Source of the DNA: NZQO01 sp964639255
GTDB taxonomy: Bacteria > Bacteroidota > Bacteroidia > Flavobacteriales > Flavobacteriaceae
Assembly: GCA_964639255.1 (NCBI GenBank)
Contig: CAZXDP010000031.1
Span: 1 to 30,758 of the forward strand
Reading direction: 5' to 3'
DNA length: 30,758 nt
Program-made: the position numbers and the translations under genes
The notes under the pieces: generated by a model
The model's input: the letters and a program-made list of their open reading frames with translations, nothing else
Told to the model about the DNA's origin: nothing
The model's database searches: none
Shown here: one piece after another, positions 15,527-23,949 of the stretch
How positions within the stretch are numbered: position 1 is the stretch's first letter
How the letters are laid out: each line of letters starts with the position of its first letter

Positions 15527-16777
15527 CTACTCATCCAATCTTTTTCTCAAGGAAGCTATCTTGGAATCTTGACCTATAAAACTATAGATGGTAATAAGTT
15601 TTTTGGGCCAATCCTTACTCTCGGGTTGCGTTTCAACCAAATGCTCCAAATAAGGAAGCAGTTCGTAGTATAGCTTATTGCGCTCGTTCTTTAGTTCGTC
15701 ATAACGCTCGTTGTCTTCGGCAGACATACCAAGGCCGTTCATTTCATCAATGATTTTCGTTTCCCGGTCCAACAGCAAAAGCGTCAAGTTTACCTTGGCA
15801 TTTTCGTGCTTCGGTGCAAGTTCTAAGGTTTTTTTGTAAAATTCGCGCGCACCTTCAAAGTCATTGCTGTGGGCGCTGGATACACCAAAATTATAGAATA
15901 GGTCCGGATCGTTGGGATTGTCCTTTACCAACTTGTCTATGACCGCGTTGTATCTTTCGTTCGCTCCCAATTGACGATAGAGGTGAAAAACCTGGTTTAT
16001 GAGGGTAGGATCGTTAGGCGAATCGGCCAGTGCCTTATCGATAAGGGCCAGCGCATCGTTTTTGGTATTTAAATGAATAGATGCAGTGGTGAGCCCTCGT
16101 AGAAGTTCTGGTACTTTCGAGCTTGTGGTTAATGTCTCGGGATTTTTATGTGTACCACGGTTTACGGCCTCATTGCGTGCGAAGGAGGACGGAAAGGCCT
16201 CTAGCTTATCGGTAGTTTTATTGGTAGCCACAAACTGCCTTTTGGCATCGGTATAGCCCATATTATATAGATCGCGATAGCTATTAAAGGCTTCCTGGTA
16301 ATTTTTGTCTAGCAAATAGCTTCTCGCAGCATTTAAGTAAAATGCGGTATCCTGGGTCGCTTGAAAGGCAATTTTATACAGAGAGGCTGCGCTGCCGAAA
16401 TTTTTACTTTTGAATTCGGTGTCGGCTACCCGGGAAGATGCACTGTTTATCCTCGCATTAATCTGGGCGACCTTATCGGCGTGGGCTGCTTTGGGACCAT
16501 ATCCCATTGCTATTTTCAACGATTGGGAAACAGATTCAAGGCCTTTCGTGTCCAGTTCACTGCTGGCCAGTTTCATTTCTGCTTCTACCAAATAGTAATA
16601 GGCACGTGTTTCATCGTCGGCAGCGGCAAAGATTCGTTTTGCCTGTTGAAGATATGAGGACGCTCTCGTTAAATCTCCAGAATTCACTGCTTTTTCGGCA
16701 TTTTTGATTTCCTTTTCCTGCGCTAAAAGCGTGGGAAAGGTGAATGCCAAAAGGATAAGTAGGGTAAAAGTTCTCAT
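15527..16777 (-). CDS. Exported tetratricopeptide-repeat protein
   Basis: A 416-residue protein with a signal peptide (MRTFTLLILLAFTFPTLLAQ) followed almost entirely by tetratricopeptide repeats. Examples are NAEKAVNSGDLTRASSYLQQA, the NFGSAASLYKIAFQATQ repeat, and the repeat containing NPNDPDLFYNFGVSSAHSND with EFYKKTLELAPKHENAKVNL. TPR arrays bind partner proteins; no catalytic domain is present. I chose the ATG at 16777 instead of an in-frame TTG seven codons upstream because it places the positively charged n-region of the signal peptide at the start. Periplasmic location is therefore expected. It stands alone, convergent with the tRNA through a shared terminator. Its specific role is unknown; a scaffolding role in the envelope is a guess. 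Confidence 0.82.
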   Translation of the reverse strand: MRTFTLLILLAFTFPTLLAQEKEIKNAEKAVNSGDLTRASSYLQQAKRIFAAADDETRAYYYLVEAEMKLASSELDTKGLESVSQSLKIAMGYGPKAAHADKVAQINARINSASSRVADTEFKSKNFGSAASLYKIAFQATQDTAFYLNAARSYLLDKNYQEAFNSYRDLYNMGYTDAKRQFVATNKTTDKLEAFPSSFARNEAVNRGTHKNPETLTTSSKVPELLRGLTTASIHLNTKNDALALIDKALADSPNDPTLINQVFHLYRQLGANERYNAVIDKLVKDNPNDPDLFYNFGVSSAHSNDFEGAREFYKKTLELAPKHENAKVNLTLLLLDRETKIIDEMNGLGMSAEDNERYDELKNERNKLYYELLPYLEHLVETQPESKDWPKKLITIYSFIGQDSKIASLRKRLDE

Positions 16778-17073
16778 TGGGGCTAGTTTTACGTTCAATT
16801 TATACCTGTTAAAAAAATGATAAGATTTTGGAAGGGAACAAGTTAAAAAAATTTTTCAAATAAGTAAGTATATTCGTACTCAAAATTAAGTATTTAGCCA
16901 AAAACAACGATAAAATACATATTAGTAAGTTGAAATGTATGTTTTTAGAGGAAAGAATCTAGAGCGGTAGCACCTTAAATTCAACCAGTTTTTATAATTT
17001 ATTTAACAATAAGGAGCATACTGCATCGGGTTGATTCATCGTTACCCTACTCATTAAATCACTTATAAAAAGA
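16778..17073. other. Divergent intergenic region between TPR and lipoprotein genes
   Basis: About 300 bases, A/T-rich, separating two divergently transcribed genes. I see several short GTAAG/TAAGTA motifs (for example around 16862-16872 and 16924-16930) but no reading frame, tRNA or stable hairpin. No sequence matches TAnnTTTG with a TTG at good spacing, so the promoters of both genes are unassigned. Confidence 0.5.
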
Positions 17074-17487
17074 ATGAAATATTTCTGGGTTGCCCTAGCC
17101 CTTATGGTCCTAGCTTCCTGCGCCACGGCAGATGATGGACCCATACTGGCAGAAGAATTTCTGGTAGGCCAATGGTATTGGCAAGATGAACTCGTAAATG
17201 GAAAAATGATTGCCTATGGGTCGCACGAACCGTGTGGCAAGGATTATATAGCTTTTGAAGAAAACCAAACCTTTAGCGACATCAACATTGTTTCTTGTGA
17301 GAAAAAGCTTGAAGTGGATGGAGAATGGGAACTGGATGGCGACAAGTTACGCATCGCTGCCTTTGGGTATTTGGAAACGGCGACCATACTGCTCCTTGAC
17401 GAGAAGAATCTTCACGTAAAGGTACGGTTTGATTATGACCGTGATGGCCATATAGATACGGTGGTACAACGATTTATAAGAATGTAA
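17074..17487 (+). CDS. Small lipocalin-like lipoprotein
   Basis: A 137-residue protein with a lipoprotein signal sequence: a hydrophobic stretch ending in the lipobox LASC, with Cys16 as the lipidated residue. The mature part reads like the lipocalin-like domain common in Bacteroidota lipoproteins. It contains a conserved LVGQWYWQDE near the start, a CGKDYIAFEENQTFSD strand pair, GEWELDGDKLRIA, and a strand pattern ending in VQRFIRM. Two more cysteines (in EPCGKD and VSCEKK) may form a disulfide. The ligand is unknown. The charged segment DYDRDGHID near the end resembles a calcium-binding loop, but one loop alone is weak evidence. It is monocistronic, ending at a strong terminator shared with the convergent SYLF gene. 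Confidence 0.78.
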   Translation: MKYFWVALALMVLASCATADDGPILAEEFLVGQWYWQDELVNGKMIAYGSHEPCGKDYIAFEENQTFSDINIVSCEKKLEVDGEWELDGDKLRIAAFGYLETATILLLDEKNLHVKVRFDYDRDGHIDTVVQRFIRM

Positions 17488-17523
17488 AAAAGCCTTGCAA
17501 CGGGATGGCGGCAAGGCTTTTTC
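17486..17523. terminator. Bidirectional terminator after the lipoprotein gene
   Basis: AGCCTTGC (17491-17498) pairs with GCAAGGCT (17511-17518), with a preceding A-run and following T-run that extend the stem. It lies at the lipoprotein stop codon and 19 bases beyond the stop of the convergent SYLF gene, so it can act in both directions. Confidence 0.88.
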
Positions 17524-17541
17524 AATATATCTGATAAAGGT

Positions 17542-18072
17542 TTATTCAAAAGGGGTGTAGGTAAATTTCTGTCCGCCTACCGCAGCTTCCAAACTCAGCC
17601 CGGCCTTGGGCATCACGAATACACCAACACCTTCGGAATAGTCTGCCCGCATAGCTGCGCCATCGTTGATAAGCACTGCAGAGATACCCGCAGACAATTC
17701 AAAATCGTCGTCCTTAAAGCGCTTAAGCGGTTCTTGGGTGTAAAAGAAGATTACTTCGCTGTACGCGGAACCGCCTACTTGGGCGCCCACATCTACCTTG
17801 GTCATCTTGGCCATTCCGCTCAACTCGCTACTTTCCCAAACAACGCCATTCCCCGCGGCGCCCCCAACGATAAGGGCACCTTCGCCCACGTTGGGAAATA
17901 TAACGTAGGCATCGGCATTTTTAAAATGGTCTGCGAGGGTAGGGTCTTTCGTCAAAAATGCCTCTTTGGCTTGTTCGGCGTCTGTAATAACTTTTTTGTC
18001 TTGTTCGGTCTGCGCATTTACTGCGAGACCCAAAAAAAGGGCTGTCACTATTAAAAAGGTTGCTTTTTTCAT
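17542..18072 (-). CDS. Exported SYLF (Ysc84-like) domain protein
   Basis: A 176-residue protein with a signal peptide (MKKATFLIVTALFLGLAVNAQ) followed by a single SYLF/Ysc84 domain. The typical sequence AYVIFPNVGEGALIVGGAAGNGVVW is present, as are a GAQVGGSAYSEVIFFY block and a C-terminal GVGVFVMPKAGLSLEAAVGGQKF. In eukaryotes this domain binds phosphoinositides; in bacteria its function is unknown and the exported form is common. The ATG at 18072 is preferred to an in-frame TTG at 18096, since it gives a compact signal peptide. The gene is monocistronic, convergent with the lipoprotein gene and divergent from era. The 163 bases between it and the upstream era contain short repeats described separately. 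Confidence 0.85.
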   Translation of the reverse strand: MKKATFLIVTALFLGLAVNAQTEQDKKVITDAEQAKEAFLTKDPTLADHFKNADAYVIFPNVGEGALIVGGAAGNGVVWESSELSGMAKMTKVDVGAQVGGSAYSEVIFFYTQEPLKRFKDDDFELSAGISAVLINDGAAMRADYSEGVGVFVMPKAGLSLEAAVGGQKFTYTPFE

Positions 18073-18148
18073 ACTAATGGGGTTTTGTTTGTTCAAAGGT
18101 ACTACAGTTAGACAAGTTAGCGCGTTAAGGGTTTGTTAGACTTTTAGT

Positions 18149-18169
18149 GATCTTCCATGATCTTTCCAT
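18149..18169. repeat. Short tandem repeat upstream of era
   Basis: GATCTTCCAT is followed directly by GATCTTTCCAT, two near-identical units of 10 and 11 bases. It is noncoding and lies between the SYLF gene and era. It may be a regulator-binding site or simple chance. Confidence 0.4.
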
Positions 18170-18234
18170 GGTTTGCCCTAACGACTAACATAATAGCCCT
18201 TAGCGTGATTTTCAAAAAAATGTAATTTTTACCC

Positions 18235-18242
18235 TATCTTTA
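18235..18242 (+). promoter_or_regulatory. Possible -7 element for era
   Basis: TATCTTTA matches TAnnTTTG at seven of eight positions and lies 17 bases before the era ATG at 18260. A TTC at 18211-18213 is a weak -33 candidate with a 21-base spacer. Confidence 0.35.
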
Positions 18243-18259
18243 CAGTAAACTAACCGAGC

Positions 18260-19144
18260 ATGGCGCATAAAGCTGGATTCGTCAACATTATCGGAAATCC
18301 CAATGTAGGGAAAAGTACGCTCATGAACGCTTTTGTGGGTGAGCGTCTGTCGATTATAACTTCCAAAGCGCAAACCACGCGCCATCGCATTTTGGGTATC
18401 GTGAACGGCGATGACTTCCAGGTGGTGCTGAGTGATACGCCTGGCATCATAAAACCGGTCTACCAACTTCAGGAATCTATGATGGACTTCGTGAAGTCTG
18501 CTTTTGAAGATGCCGATATTCTTTTGTATTTAGTAGAATTAGGTGAAAAAGATTTAAAAGATGAGTCGTTTTTCCAAAAGATAACAAATGCCTCCATCCC
18601 GGTGTTGCTGCTCATCAATAAAATTGATAAAGGAGATGAGGAGCAGCTTATGCAAGCCCTCAAATTATGGGAGGACAAAGTGCCCAACGCTGAAATCTTT
18701 GCCATCTCTGCCCTCGAAAACTTTGGTGTTGACGAGGTGTTCAAGCGTATTCTCGACCTATTACCAGAATCGCCTCCGTTCTATCCGAAGGATCAGCTGA
18801 CCGATAGGCCCGAGCGGTTCTTCGTTAATGAGACCATTCGCGAGAAAATACTTCTGCATTATAAAAAGGAAATTCCCTATGCCGTAGAAATCGATACCGA
18901 AGAGTTTTTTGAAGATGAGAACATTATTCGCATTCGCAGTGTTATTATGGTGGAACGGGAAACCCAAAAGGGCATTATCATAGGGCATAAAGGTTCCGCC
19001 TTGAAAAAGGTTGGGGTAGAAGCTAGACAGGACCTCGAAAAGTTTTTTGGAAAACAAATTCACCTTGAAACCTACGTTAAGGTAAACAAGAACTGGAGGA
19101 GCGACGAGCGCCAGCTGCGCCGTTTCGGGTATCAGCAAAAATAG
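18260..19144 (+). CDS. era: GTPase Era
   Basis: A 294-residue ribosome-assembly GTPase. The GTPase domain shows G1 GNPNVGKST (12-20), G3 DTPG (59-62), G4 NKID (120-123) and G5 SAL (150-152). The C-terminal KH domain contains the RNA-binding loop GHKG (242-245) within IIIGHKGSALKKVGVEARQDLE. Era binds the 3' end of 16S rRNA near the anti-Shine-Dalgarno and checks small-subunit maturation. Length is standard for the family. The protein ends shortly after the conserved ending with NWRSDERQLRRFGY. It is followed after three bases by a convergent membrane-protein gene, and the related GTPase gene der lies just beyond in the same direction. No terminator is evident between era and its convergent neighbour. 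Confidence 0.97.
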   Translation: MAHKAGFVNIIGNPNVGKSTLMNAFVGERLSIITSKAQTTRHRILGIVNGDDFQVVLSDTPGIIKPVYQLQESMMDFVKSAFEDADILLYLVELGEKDLKDESFFQKITNASIPVLLLINKIDKGDEEQLMQALKLWEDKVPNAEIFAISALENFGVDEVFKRILDLLPESPPFYPKDQLTDRPERFFVNETIREKILLHYKKEIPYAVEIDTEEFFEDENIIRIRSVIMVERETQKGIIIGHKGSALKKVGVEARQDLEKFFGKQIHLETYVKVNKNWRSDERQLRRFGYQQK

Positions 19145-19147
19145 CGA

Positions 19148-19642
19148 TTACCTCGGTAAGGTCGCTTGCATAAATTCGTGCAATTCACCCATTTGCGATT
19201 CACCTGTTTTCTTGCCAATTTGGCCTCCAAGGTACAAACCAATCCATAACAGCATTAACAATACCATACAGGCCAGCTGCACCATATACGGCTCATTCAA
19301 GGACGCATTGGTATAGGCCCAGATACCCAGAGCGATAAATGCCGTGGCCACGGCAAAATGCACGAACATAAAAAAGGTCCAAACGGTAGGATTCGGGCCA
19401 AACAGTCCAAAGATGGTACAGCCTCCTTCTTCGTTGTCCATCAATTCCAAATGTAACTGTGGGGACCAAAAATGCTGCGCTGCTTTGGGGATGCGAATAA
19501 AAATATGGTCCTCTACGATAGAGACAACCGCTTTTTGTTGGGTGGTTTTGGCCTTTCCAAAGGCTTCAAGTACAGAAATCCTGTCCTGTGAAAGACGCAA
19601 TTGAAAACGCGGGCGCAATACTATTTCGTTGGAAAGCTGCAT
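19148..19642 (-). CDS. Uncharacterised two-helix membrane protein between era and der
   Basis: I do not recognise a named family. The 164-residue protein has a soluble N-terminal part of about 85 residues with beta-rich sequence (IVLRPRFQLRLSQDR, VVSIVEDHIFIRIPKAAQHFWSPQLHLEL). Two transmembrane helices follow (about 87-110, VWTFFMFVHFAVATAFIALGIWAY, and 119-140, YMVQLACMVLLMLLWIGLYLGG), then a short C-terminal tail (GKKTGESQMGELHEFMQATL). It has no signal peptide, so the N-terminal half should be cytoplasmic. It lies on the opposite strand between era and der, convergent with era (three-base gap) and divergent from der (109-base gap). The acidic turn DNEEGGCT could be a loop of the soluble domain. 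Coding bias resembles its neighbours and no longer frame covers this stretch, so the gene is likely genuine. Confidence 0.8.
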   Translation of the reverse strand: MQLSNEIVLRPRFQLRLSQDRISVLEAFGKAKTTQQKAVVSIVEDHIFIRIPKAAQHFWSPQLHLELMDNEEGGCTIFGLFGPNPTVWTFFMFVHFAVATAFIALGIWAYTNASLNEPYMVQLACMVLLMLLWIGLYLGGQIGKKTGESQMGELHEFMQATLPR

Positions 19643-19721
19643 ACATACGGTTAAGCTGTGTTGAAAATACTAATTTTTCTGAAACCATTCACGGCAACCA
19701 CCTCCTTACCTGTAAAAAACC

Positions 19722-19729
19722 TATTTTTG
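19722..19729 (+). promoter_or_regulatory. -7 promoter element for der
   Basis: TATTTTTG matches TAnnTTTG exactly, 22 bases before the der ATG. Transcription would be predicted to begin near 19733-19737. No good TTG -33 box is found at the usual distance. Confidence 0.5.
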
Positions 19730-19751
19730 TACCCTAAATGAAACCTGAGAT

Positions 19752-21053
19752 ATGAGTATTGTTGCGATAGTGGGAAGGCCCAATGTAGGAAAATCTACGT
19801 TTTTCAATAGGTTGATACAGCGCCGCGAGGCCATTACCGACGCGGTGAGCGGTGTAACCCGCGATCGTCACTACGGAAAAAGCGATTGGAACGGAAAGGA
19901 ATTTTCCCTTATCGATACCGGAGGTTACGTAAAGGGCAGCGATGACGTCTTTGAAGCCGAAATAGACAAGCAAGTGGAGCTTGCGATAGACGAAGCCGAT
20001 GCCATTATCTTCATGGTTGATGTGGAAAGTGGAGTGACAGGTATGGACGAGGATGTGGCGAAATTGCTTCGGAAATCGCAGAAACCCTTTTTCCTTGCGG
20101 TGAACAAGGTAGACAGCGCTACTCGCGAGAACGATGCTGTGGAATTCTACTCCCTAGGGGTCGAGAAATACTACACTATTTCCAGCATTAACGGAAGCGG
20201 TACGGGCGAGTTACTGGATGATTTGGTCGAGGTACTGCCAAAAAAGGAACAGCGAGATGAGGAAACCCTACCAAGATTTGCCGTGGTGGGCCGTCCCAAT
20301 GCAGGAAAATCGTCTTTTATCAACGCCTTGATTGGGGAAGACCGTTACATCGTAACCGATATTGCCGGTACCACACGCGACAGTATTGATACCCGTTACA
20401 ATCGCTTCGGCTTCGAGTTTAATTTGGTAGATACGGCCGGTATCCGTAAAAAGAACAAGGTAAAGGAAGATCTTGAGTTTTACTCGGTAATGCGCAGCGT
20501 GCGTGCCATCGAGCATTGTGACGTGGTTATTTTGGTGTTTGACGCTACCCGTGGCTTTGACGGCCAAGTGCAGAATATCTTTTGGTTGGCACAACGAAAC
20601 AATAAGGGAGTAGTGATTCTGGCCAATAAATGGGACTTGGTAGAAAAGGAAAACAAAACCACCAAGGAATTTGAAAAATACATTCGAAGGGAATGCGAGC
20701 CTTTTGTGGACGTACCCATCGTATTCATATCGGCACTTACCAAGCAGCGAATTTACAAAGCGATAGAGACGGCCGTAGAGGTGTATCAAAACCGAACCAA
20801 AAAGGTGAAGACAAGCAAGCTCAATGAGATAATGCTTCCCATTATACAGGCCACCCCGCCGCCCGCTACCAAGGGAAAATATGTGAAGATAAAATTCTGT
20901 ACCCAACTGCCAACCCCATATCCTGCCTTTGCGTTCTTCGCAAACTTGCCACAATATGTTAAGGATCCTTATAAACGATTCTTAGAGAATAAGTTGCGGG
21001 AGCATTTCGATTTTTCAGGGGTTCCCGTTACGGTGTACATTCGTAAAAAGTAG
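19752..21053 (+). CDS. der: GTPase Der (EngA)
   Basis: A 433-residue tandem GTPase needed for 50S ribosomal subunit assembly. The first G domain has GRPNVGKST (8-16), DTGG (55-58) and NKVD (118-121). The second has GRPNAGKSS (180-188), DTAG (227-230) and NKWD (292-295). A C-terminal KH-like domain (about 355-433, with PPATKGKYVKIKF and TVYIRKK at the end) completes the family's unique architecture. All nucleotide-binding motifs are intact and length is normal. It is in the same orientation as era but separated by the antisense membrane-protein gene, so it probably uses its own promoter (TATTTTTG at 19722-19729). A five-codon ORF starting at 19738 overlaps its start codon in the form ATGA. Confidence 0.97.
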   Translation: MSIVAIVGRPNVGKSTFFNRLIQRREAITDAVSGVTRDRHYGKSDWNGKEFSLIDTGGYVKGSDDVFEAEIDKQVELAIDEADAIIFMVDVESGVTGMDEDVAKLLRKSQKPFFLAVNKVDSATRENDAVEFYSLGVEKYYTISSINGSGTGELLDDLVEVLPKKEQRDEETLPRFAVVGRPNAGKSSFINALIGEDRYIVTDIAGTTRDSIDTRYNRFGFEFNLVDTAGIRKKNKVKEDLEFYSVMRSVRAIEHCDVVILVFDATRGFDGQVQNIFWLAQRNNKGVVILANKWDLVEKENKTTKEFEKYIRRECEPFVDVPIVFISALTKQRIYKAIETAVEVYQNRTKKVKTSKLNEIMLPIIQATPPPATKGKYVKIKFCTQLPTPYPAFAFFANLPQYVKDPYKRFLENKLREHFDFSGVPVTVYIRKK

Positions 21054-21125
21054 CATTTTCTGCTGCCATAATCAGTCAAAACATCCTATATTCGCTAGCA
21101 GCGCTCCCCAGCCAAAAGTGAATCT

Positions 21126-23903
21126 ATGCGAATCTTACTTACTGGATTGCTATGTATATTATGTAGCATCGGCTTTTCCCAAACAAAGCCTTTTAAGATT
21201 TCGGGTACCTTGGTGGCAAAAGAAAGCCAAGAGCCCCTGGAATCGGCAACGGTGTATCTCGAAAAAGCTTCAGATAGCACCTTGCTTACCTACACTATTT
21301 CAAATCGCGACGGCTACTTTTTACTGGAAGGCCAAACCCACGTAGAACAATCCAATTTGTTCGTTTCTTATGTGGGTTTCGATCCGTATACCACGTCTAT
21401 AGCGCTCGGTGATGAGGCCATCGATCTTGGGGTGCTTCGGCTTACTGAAAACGCAAACGTACTCGATGAGGTGGTACTGCGCTCCCGTGCGCCCATCACG
21501 ATAAAAAAAGACACCCTGGAATTCAACGTAAAATCATTCGACACCAAGAAGGATGCTACTGTAGAAGATTTGCTGAAGGTGCTTCCCGGTGTTGAGGTCG
21601 ATGCCGAAGGCCAAATCACGATAAACGGGAAGCCTGTTAACAAGATTTTGGTGAACGGAAAACCATTTTTTGGGGATGACCCCACTATTGCCACCCGAAA
21701 CCTCACCAAGGAAATTATCGACAAGGTACAAATAACCGATACGAAAACCGACGCCGAAGCCTTTGCCGGTGAAGCTGGCGATACGGAGAACAAAACCATT
21801 AACCTCACCATAGACGAGGAGAAGAACAAGGGTGTTTTTGGCCGACTGTCTGCCGGCGCCGGTACCGACGAGCGCTACGAATATGCAGGTCTATTCAACC
21901 GTTTCGACAATGACCAGCGTATTAGTGTGCTCGCAGGCGGCAATAACATCAACTCACCTGGATTTAGCTTCGGTGAGATCAGCAAGATGTTCGGTGGGGC
22001 GAGAAGTATGACCATGAATAGTTCGGGCGCTTTTACCATAGACGGTAGGAGCTTTGGTTTTGGCGAAGGAATTGTGGTTTCCAGAAATGCTGGGGCGAAT
22101 TACGCCGATTCCTATTCAGAAAAGACTGATATTGCGGCCGATTACTTCTTTGCCGGTAGCGATAGTGAGAATGTATCTATCGAATCGCGCGAAAATCTCT
22201 TGCCCGAAAGCCGGTTTTTCACCGATTCTAGAAGCGAGACCAACAGTGGGACCAATGCGCACAATGTAAATGTTAAGTTCGATGTTAAGGCCGATACCAC
22301 CTTGCTCTTTACGTTGCGACCCACGTTTTCCTATAACGAGGTAGAGCGAACCTTCAATCGGCAGGAAACCACGTTGGACGAGGATGGCTTTTTGACCAAC
22401 CGTACCAATGTTGCTACGATGGCGGATAATAGTGCACGGGAAGTTGGTGCCAATGCCAATTTGACCAAGAAGATTGGAAGCAAGGGTGCCTCTTTTCGAA
22501 CTTCTATATCAACCGAATTTCGCACTTCGGAAGGAGTCGATTTTTTGACATCGGAAACCGAAATTTTTGGAGACACTCCACAATCCATCGTTCGCGATCA
22601 GTTTACCGATATCGAAGGGGAACGACGCCTCTTTAGTGCCAATATTAGGTACAAGCAGCCTATCGTGGCCAATAAGTTATTTGTAAACGCATCGTACAAT
22701 GTTACTGAAACCGTGGAAGACAACCGGGAAAGCACCTTCGATTTCGATGGCGACACGCAATCGTATTCCCTATTCAATCCACTGTTGAGTACCGATTTTA
22801 CCTTTAAGGACTTTGCGAACATCCCCGAGTTCGGAATAAGCTATCAAGGGGATACATTTTCAGCGTCGGTAGAAGGGGGCTTGGTGCTGCGCACCTTGGA
22901 GAGCCAAGACCGGTTGCGACCCGAAGTTTCCATAACTGAAGATTTCAAGGCAATTCAATTGGATACTTATGTAAACTACCGAATGGGCGGAACGGCATCA
23001 CTGTATGCCAACTATCGCATTAGGAACAATGCCCCAAATATTTCCCAACTGCAGCCGTTTCAAGATGTTTCAGATCCGCTGAACATCGTTACGGGAAATC
23101 CAGATTTGGACCCAGTGATTGCGCATTCTGGATATTTTGGTTTTAACGACTACAATTTCCAAAAAGGCACCGGTACCAGTATTTGGTCGAATATAAGTGT
23201 GGAGGAAGATCAAATTGTGCGTAGGACCATCGTAGACGAAAATTTGGTGCGTACCTCGACTTTCGCCAATGTAGATGGCAATTACCGAGTGAGCCTAGGT
23301 GGATCCAGCAGTAAGGATTTTAAGCTCGACAGTGTGCGAAGTATTAAGGCGCGGGTTAGCGCCTATGGCAGTTTGGGGCGTACCATTAACTTTTTCAATG
23401 AGGTTCAATACGCTACCAACACCCATACCGTCTCCCCGGGCGTAAATATATTGTTTAAGTGGAAAGACCTGTTTGAGGTTAACCCAGAATATTCGGTTAC
23501 GTTTCAGGGCAGCCGGTACGACATCGACCGTTTTGAAGACCGGGATGTGTTGAGCCATACGCTACAGTTGCAAACTGCGACCTTTTTCCCCAAGCGATTG
23601 GAGTGGCGCAATGATATAACCTTTAACTACAATCCCGATGTAGCGCCGGGCTTTCAGGAAAGCGCTTGGTTTTGGAACAGTACCTTGGCCTATTCAGTGT
23701 TGCGCGACAAGGGTATTGTTACCCTAAAAGTATACGATTTGCTCAACCAAAATACAAACGCCCAGCGGCGCGTTACCGAAAACGTAATTCAGGATTCACA
23801 AAGTACTGTATTGCGACAATACTTTATGTTGAGCTTCAGTTGGAAATTCAACAGTTTGGGTAAAAAAGGGGAAACCAGTAAGGATAATTTCTTTATGTTT
23901 TAG
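21126..23903 (+). CDS. TonB-receptor-like outer-membrane beta-barrel protein
   Basis: A 925-residue outer-membrane protein. A signal peptide (MRILLTGLLCILCSIGFSQ) is followed by a carboxypeptidase-regulatory-like domain (about 23-105, ISGTLVAKESQEPLESATVYLE, then FVSYVGFDPY). Next comes a plug-like region with VLDEVVLRSRAPITIKKDTLEFN and VEDLLKVLPGVEVDAEGQITINGKPVNKILVNGKPFF (about 110-185), then a long beta-barrel with aromatic/Asn-rich strands. The sequence fits the outer-membrane beta-barrel family that resembles TonB-dependent receptors but lacks a paired SusD lipoprotein; none is found nearby. The ligand is unknown. It stands 72 bases after der and ends 46 bases from the convergent TPM gene. 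TATATTCG at 21087-21094 is a near match to the -7 consensus. Confidence 0.88.
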   Translation: MRILLTGLLCILCSIGFSQTKPFKISGTLVAKESQEPLESATVYLEKASDSTLLTYTISNRDGYFLLEGQTHVEQSNLFVSYVGFDPYTTSIALGDEAIDLGVLRLTENANVLDEVVLRSRAPITIKKDTLEFNVKSFDTKKDATVEDLLKVLPGVEVDAEGQITINGKPVNKILVNGKPFFGDDPTIATRNLTKEIIDKVQITDTKTDAEAFAGEAGDTENKTINLTIDEEKNKGVFGRLSAGAGTDERYEYAGLFNRFDNDQRISVLAGGNNINSPGFSFGEISKMFGGARSMTMNSSGAFTIDGRSFGFGEGIVVSRNAGANYADSYSEKTDIAADYFFAGSDSENVSIESRENLLPESRFFTDSRSETNSGTNAHNVNVKFDVKADTTLLFTLRPTFSYNEVERTFNRQETTLDEDGFLTNRTNVATMADNSAREVGANANLTKKIGSKGASFRTSISTEFRTSEGVDFLTSETEIFGDTPQSIVRDQFTDIEGERRLFSANIRYKQPIVANKLFVNASYNVTETVEDNRESTFDFDGDTQSYSLFNPLLSTDFTFKDFANIPEFGISYQGDTFSASVEGGLVLRTLESQDRLRPEVSITEDFKAIQLDTYVNYRMGGTASLYANYRIRNNAPNISQLQPFQDVSDPLNIVTGNPDLDPVIAHSGYFGFNDYNFQKGTGTSIWSNISVEEDQIVRRTIVDENLVRTSTFANVDGNYRVSLGGSSSKDFKLDSVRSIKARVSAYGSLGRTINFFNEVQYATNTHTVSPGVNILFKWKDLFEVNPEYSVTFQGSRYDIDRFEDRDVLSHTLQLQTATFFPKRLEWRNDITFNYNPDVAPGFQESAWFWNSTLAYSVLRDKGIVTLKVYDLLNQNTNAQRRVTENVIQDSQSTVLRQYFMLSFSWKFNSLGKKGETSKDNFFMF

Positions 23904-23949
23904 CGGAATTTTGCGTCGTTTGGTTCGCCGTTCGGAAGAAAGCAAATCG

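Noticed and set aside
16778..16798. TTG start giving seven extra residues for the TPR protein
   Set aside because: The ATG at 16777 places the signal peptide at the N-terminus as expected; the TTG extension adds a non-signal-like stretch.
18073..18096. TTG start giving eight extra residues for the SYLF protein
   Set aside because: The ATG at 18072 begins directly with a typical signal peptide.
20268..20954. 228-codon open frame antisense to der
   Set aside because: der has intact G motifs in this stretch, and the antisense translation shows no domain or plausible start context.
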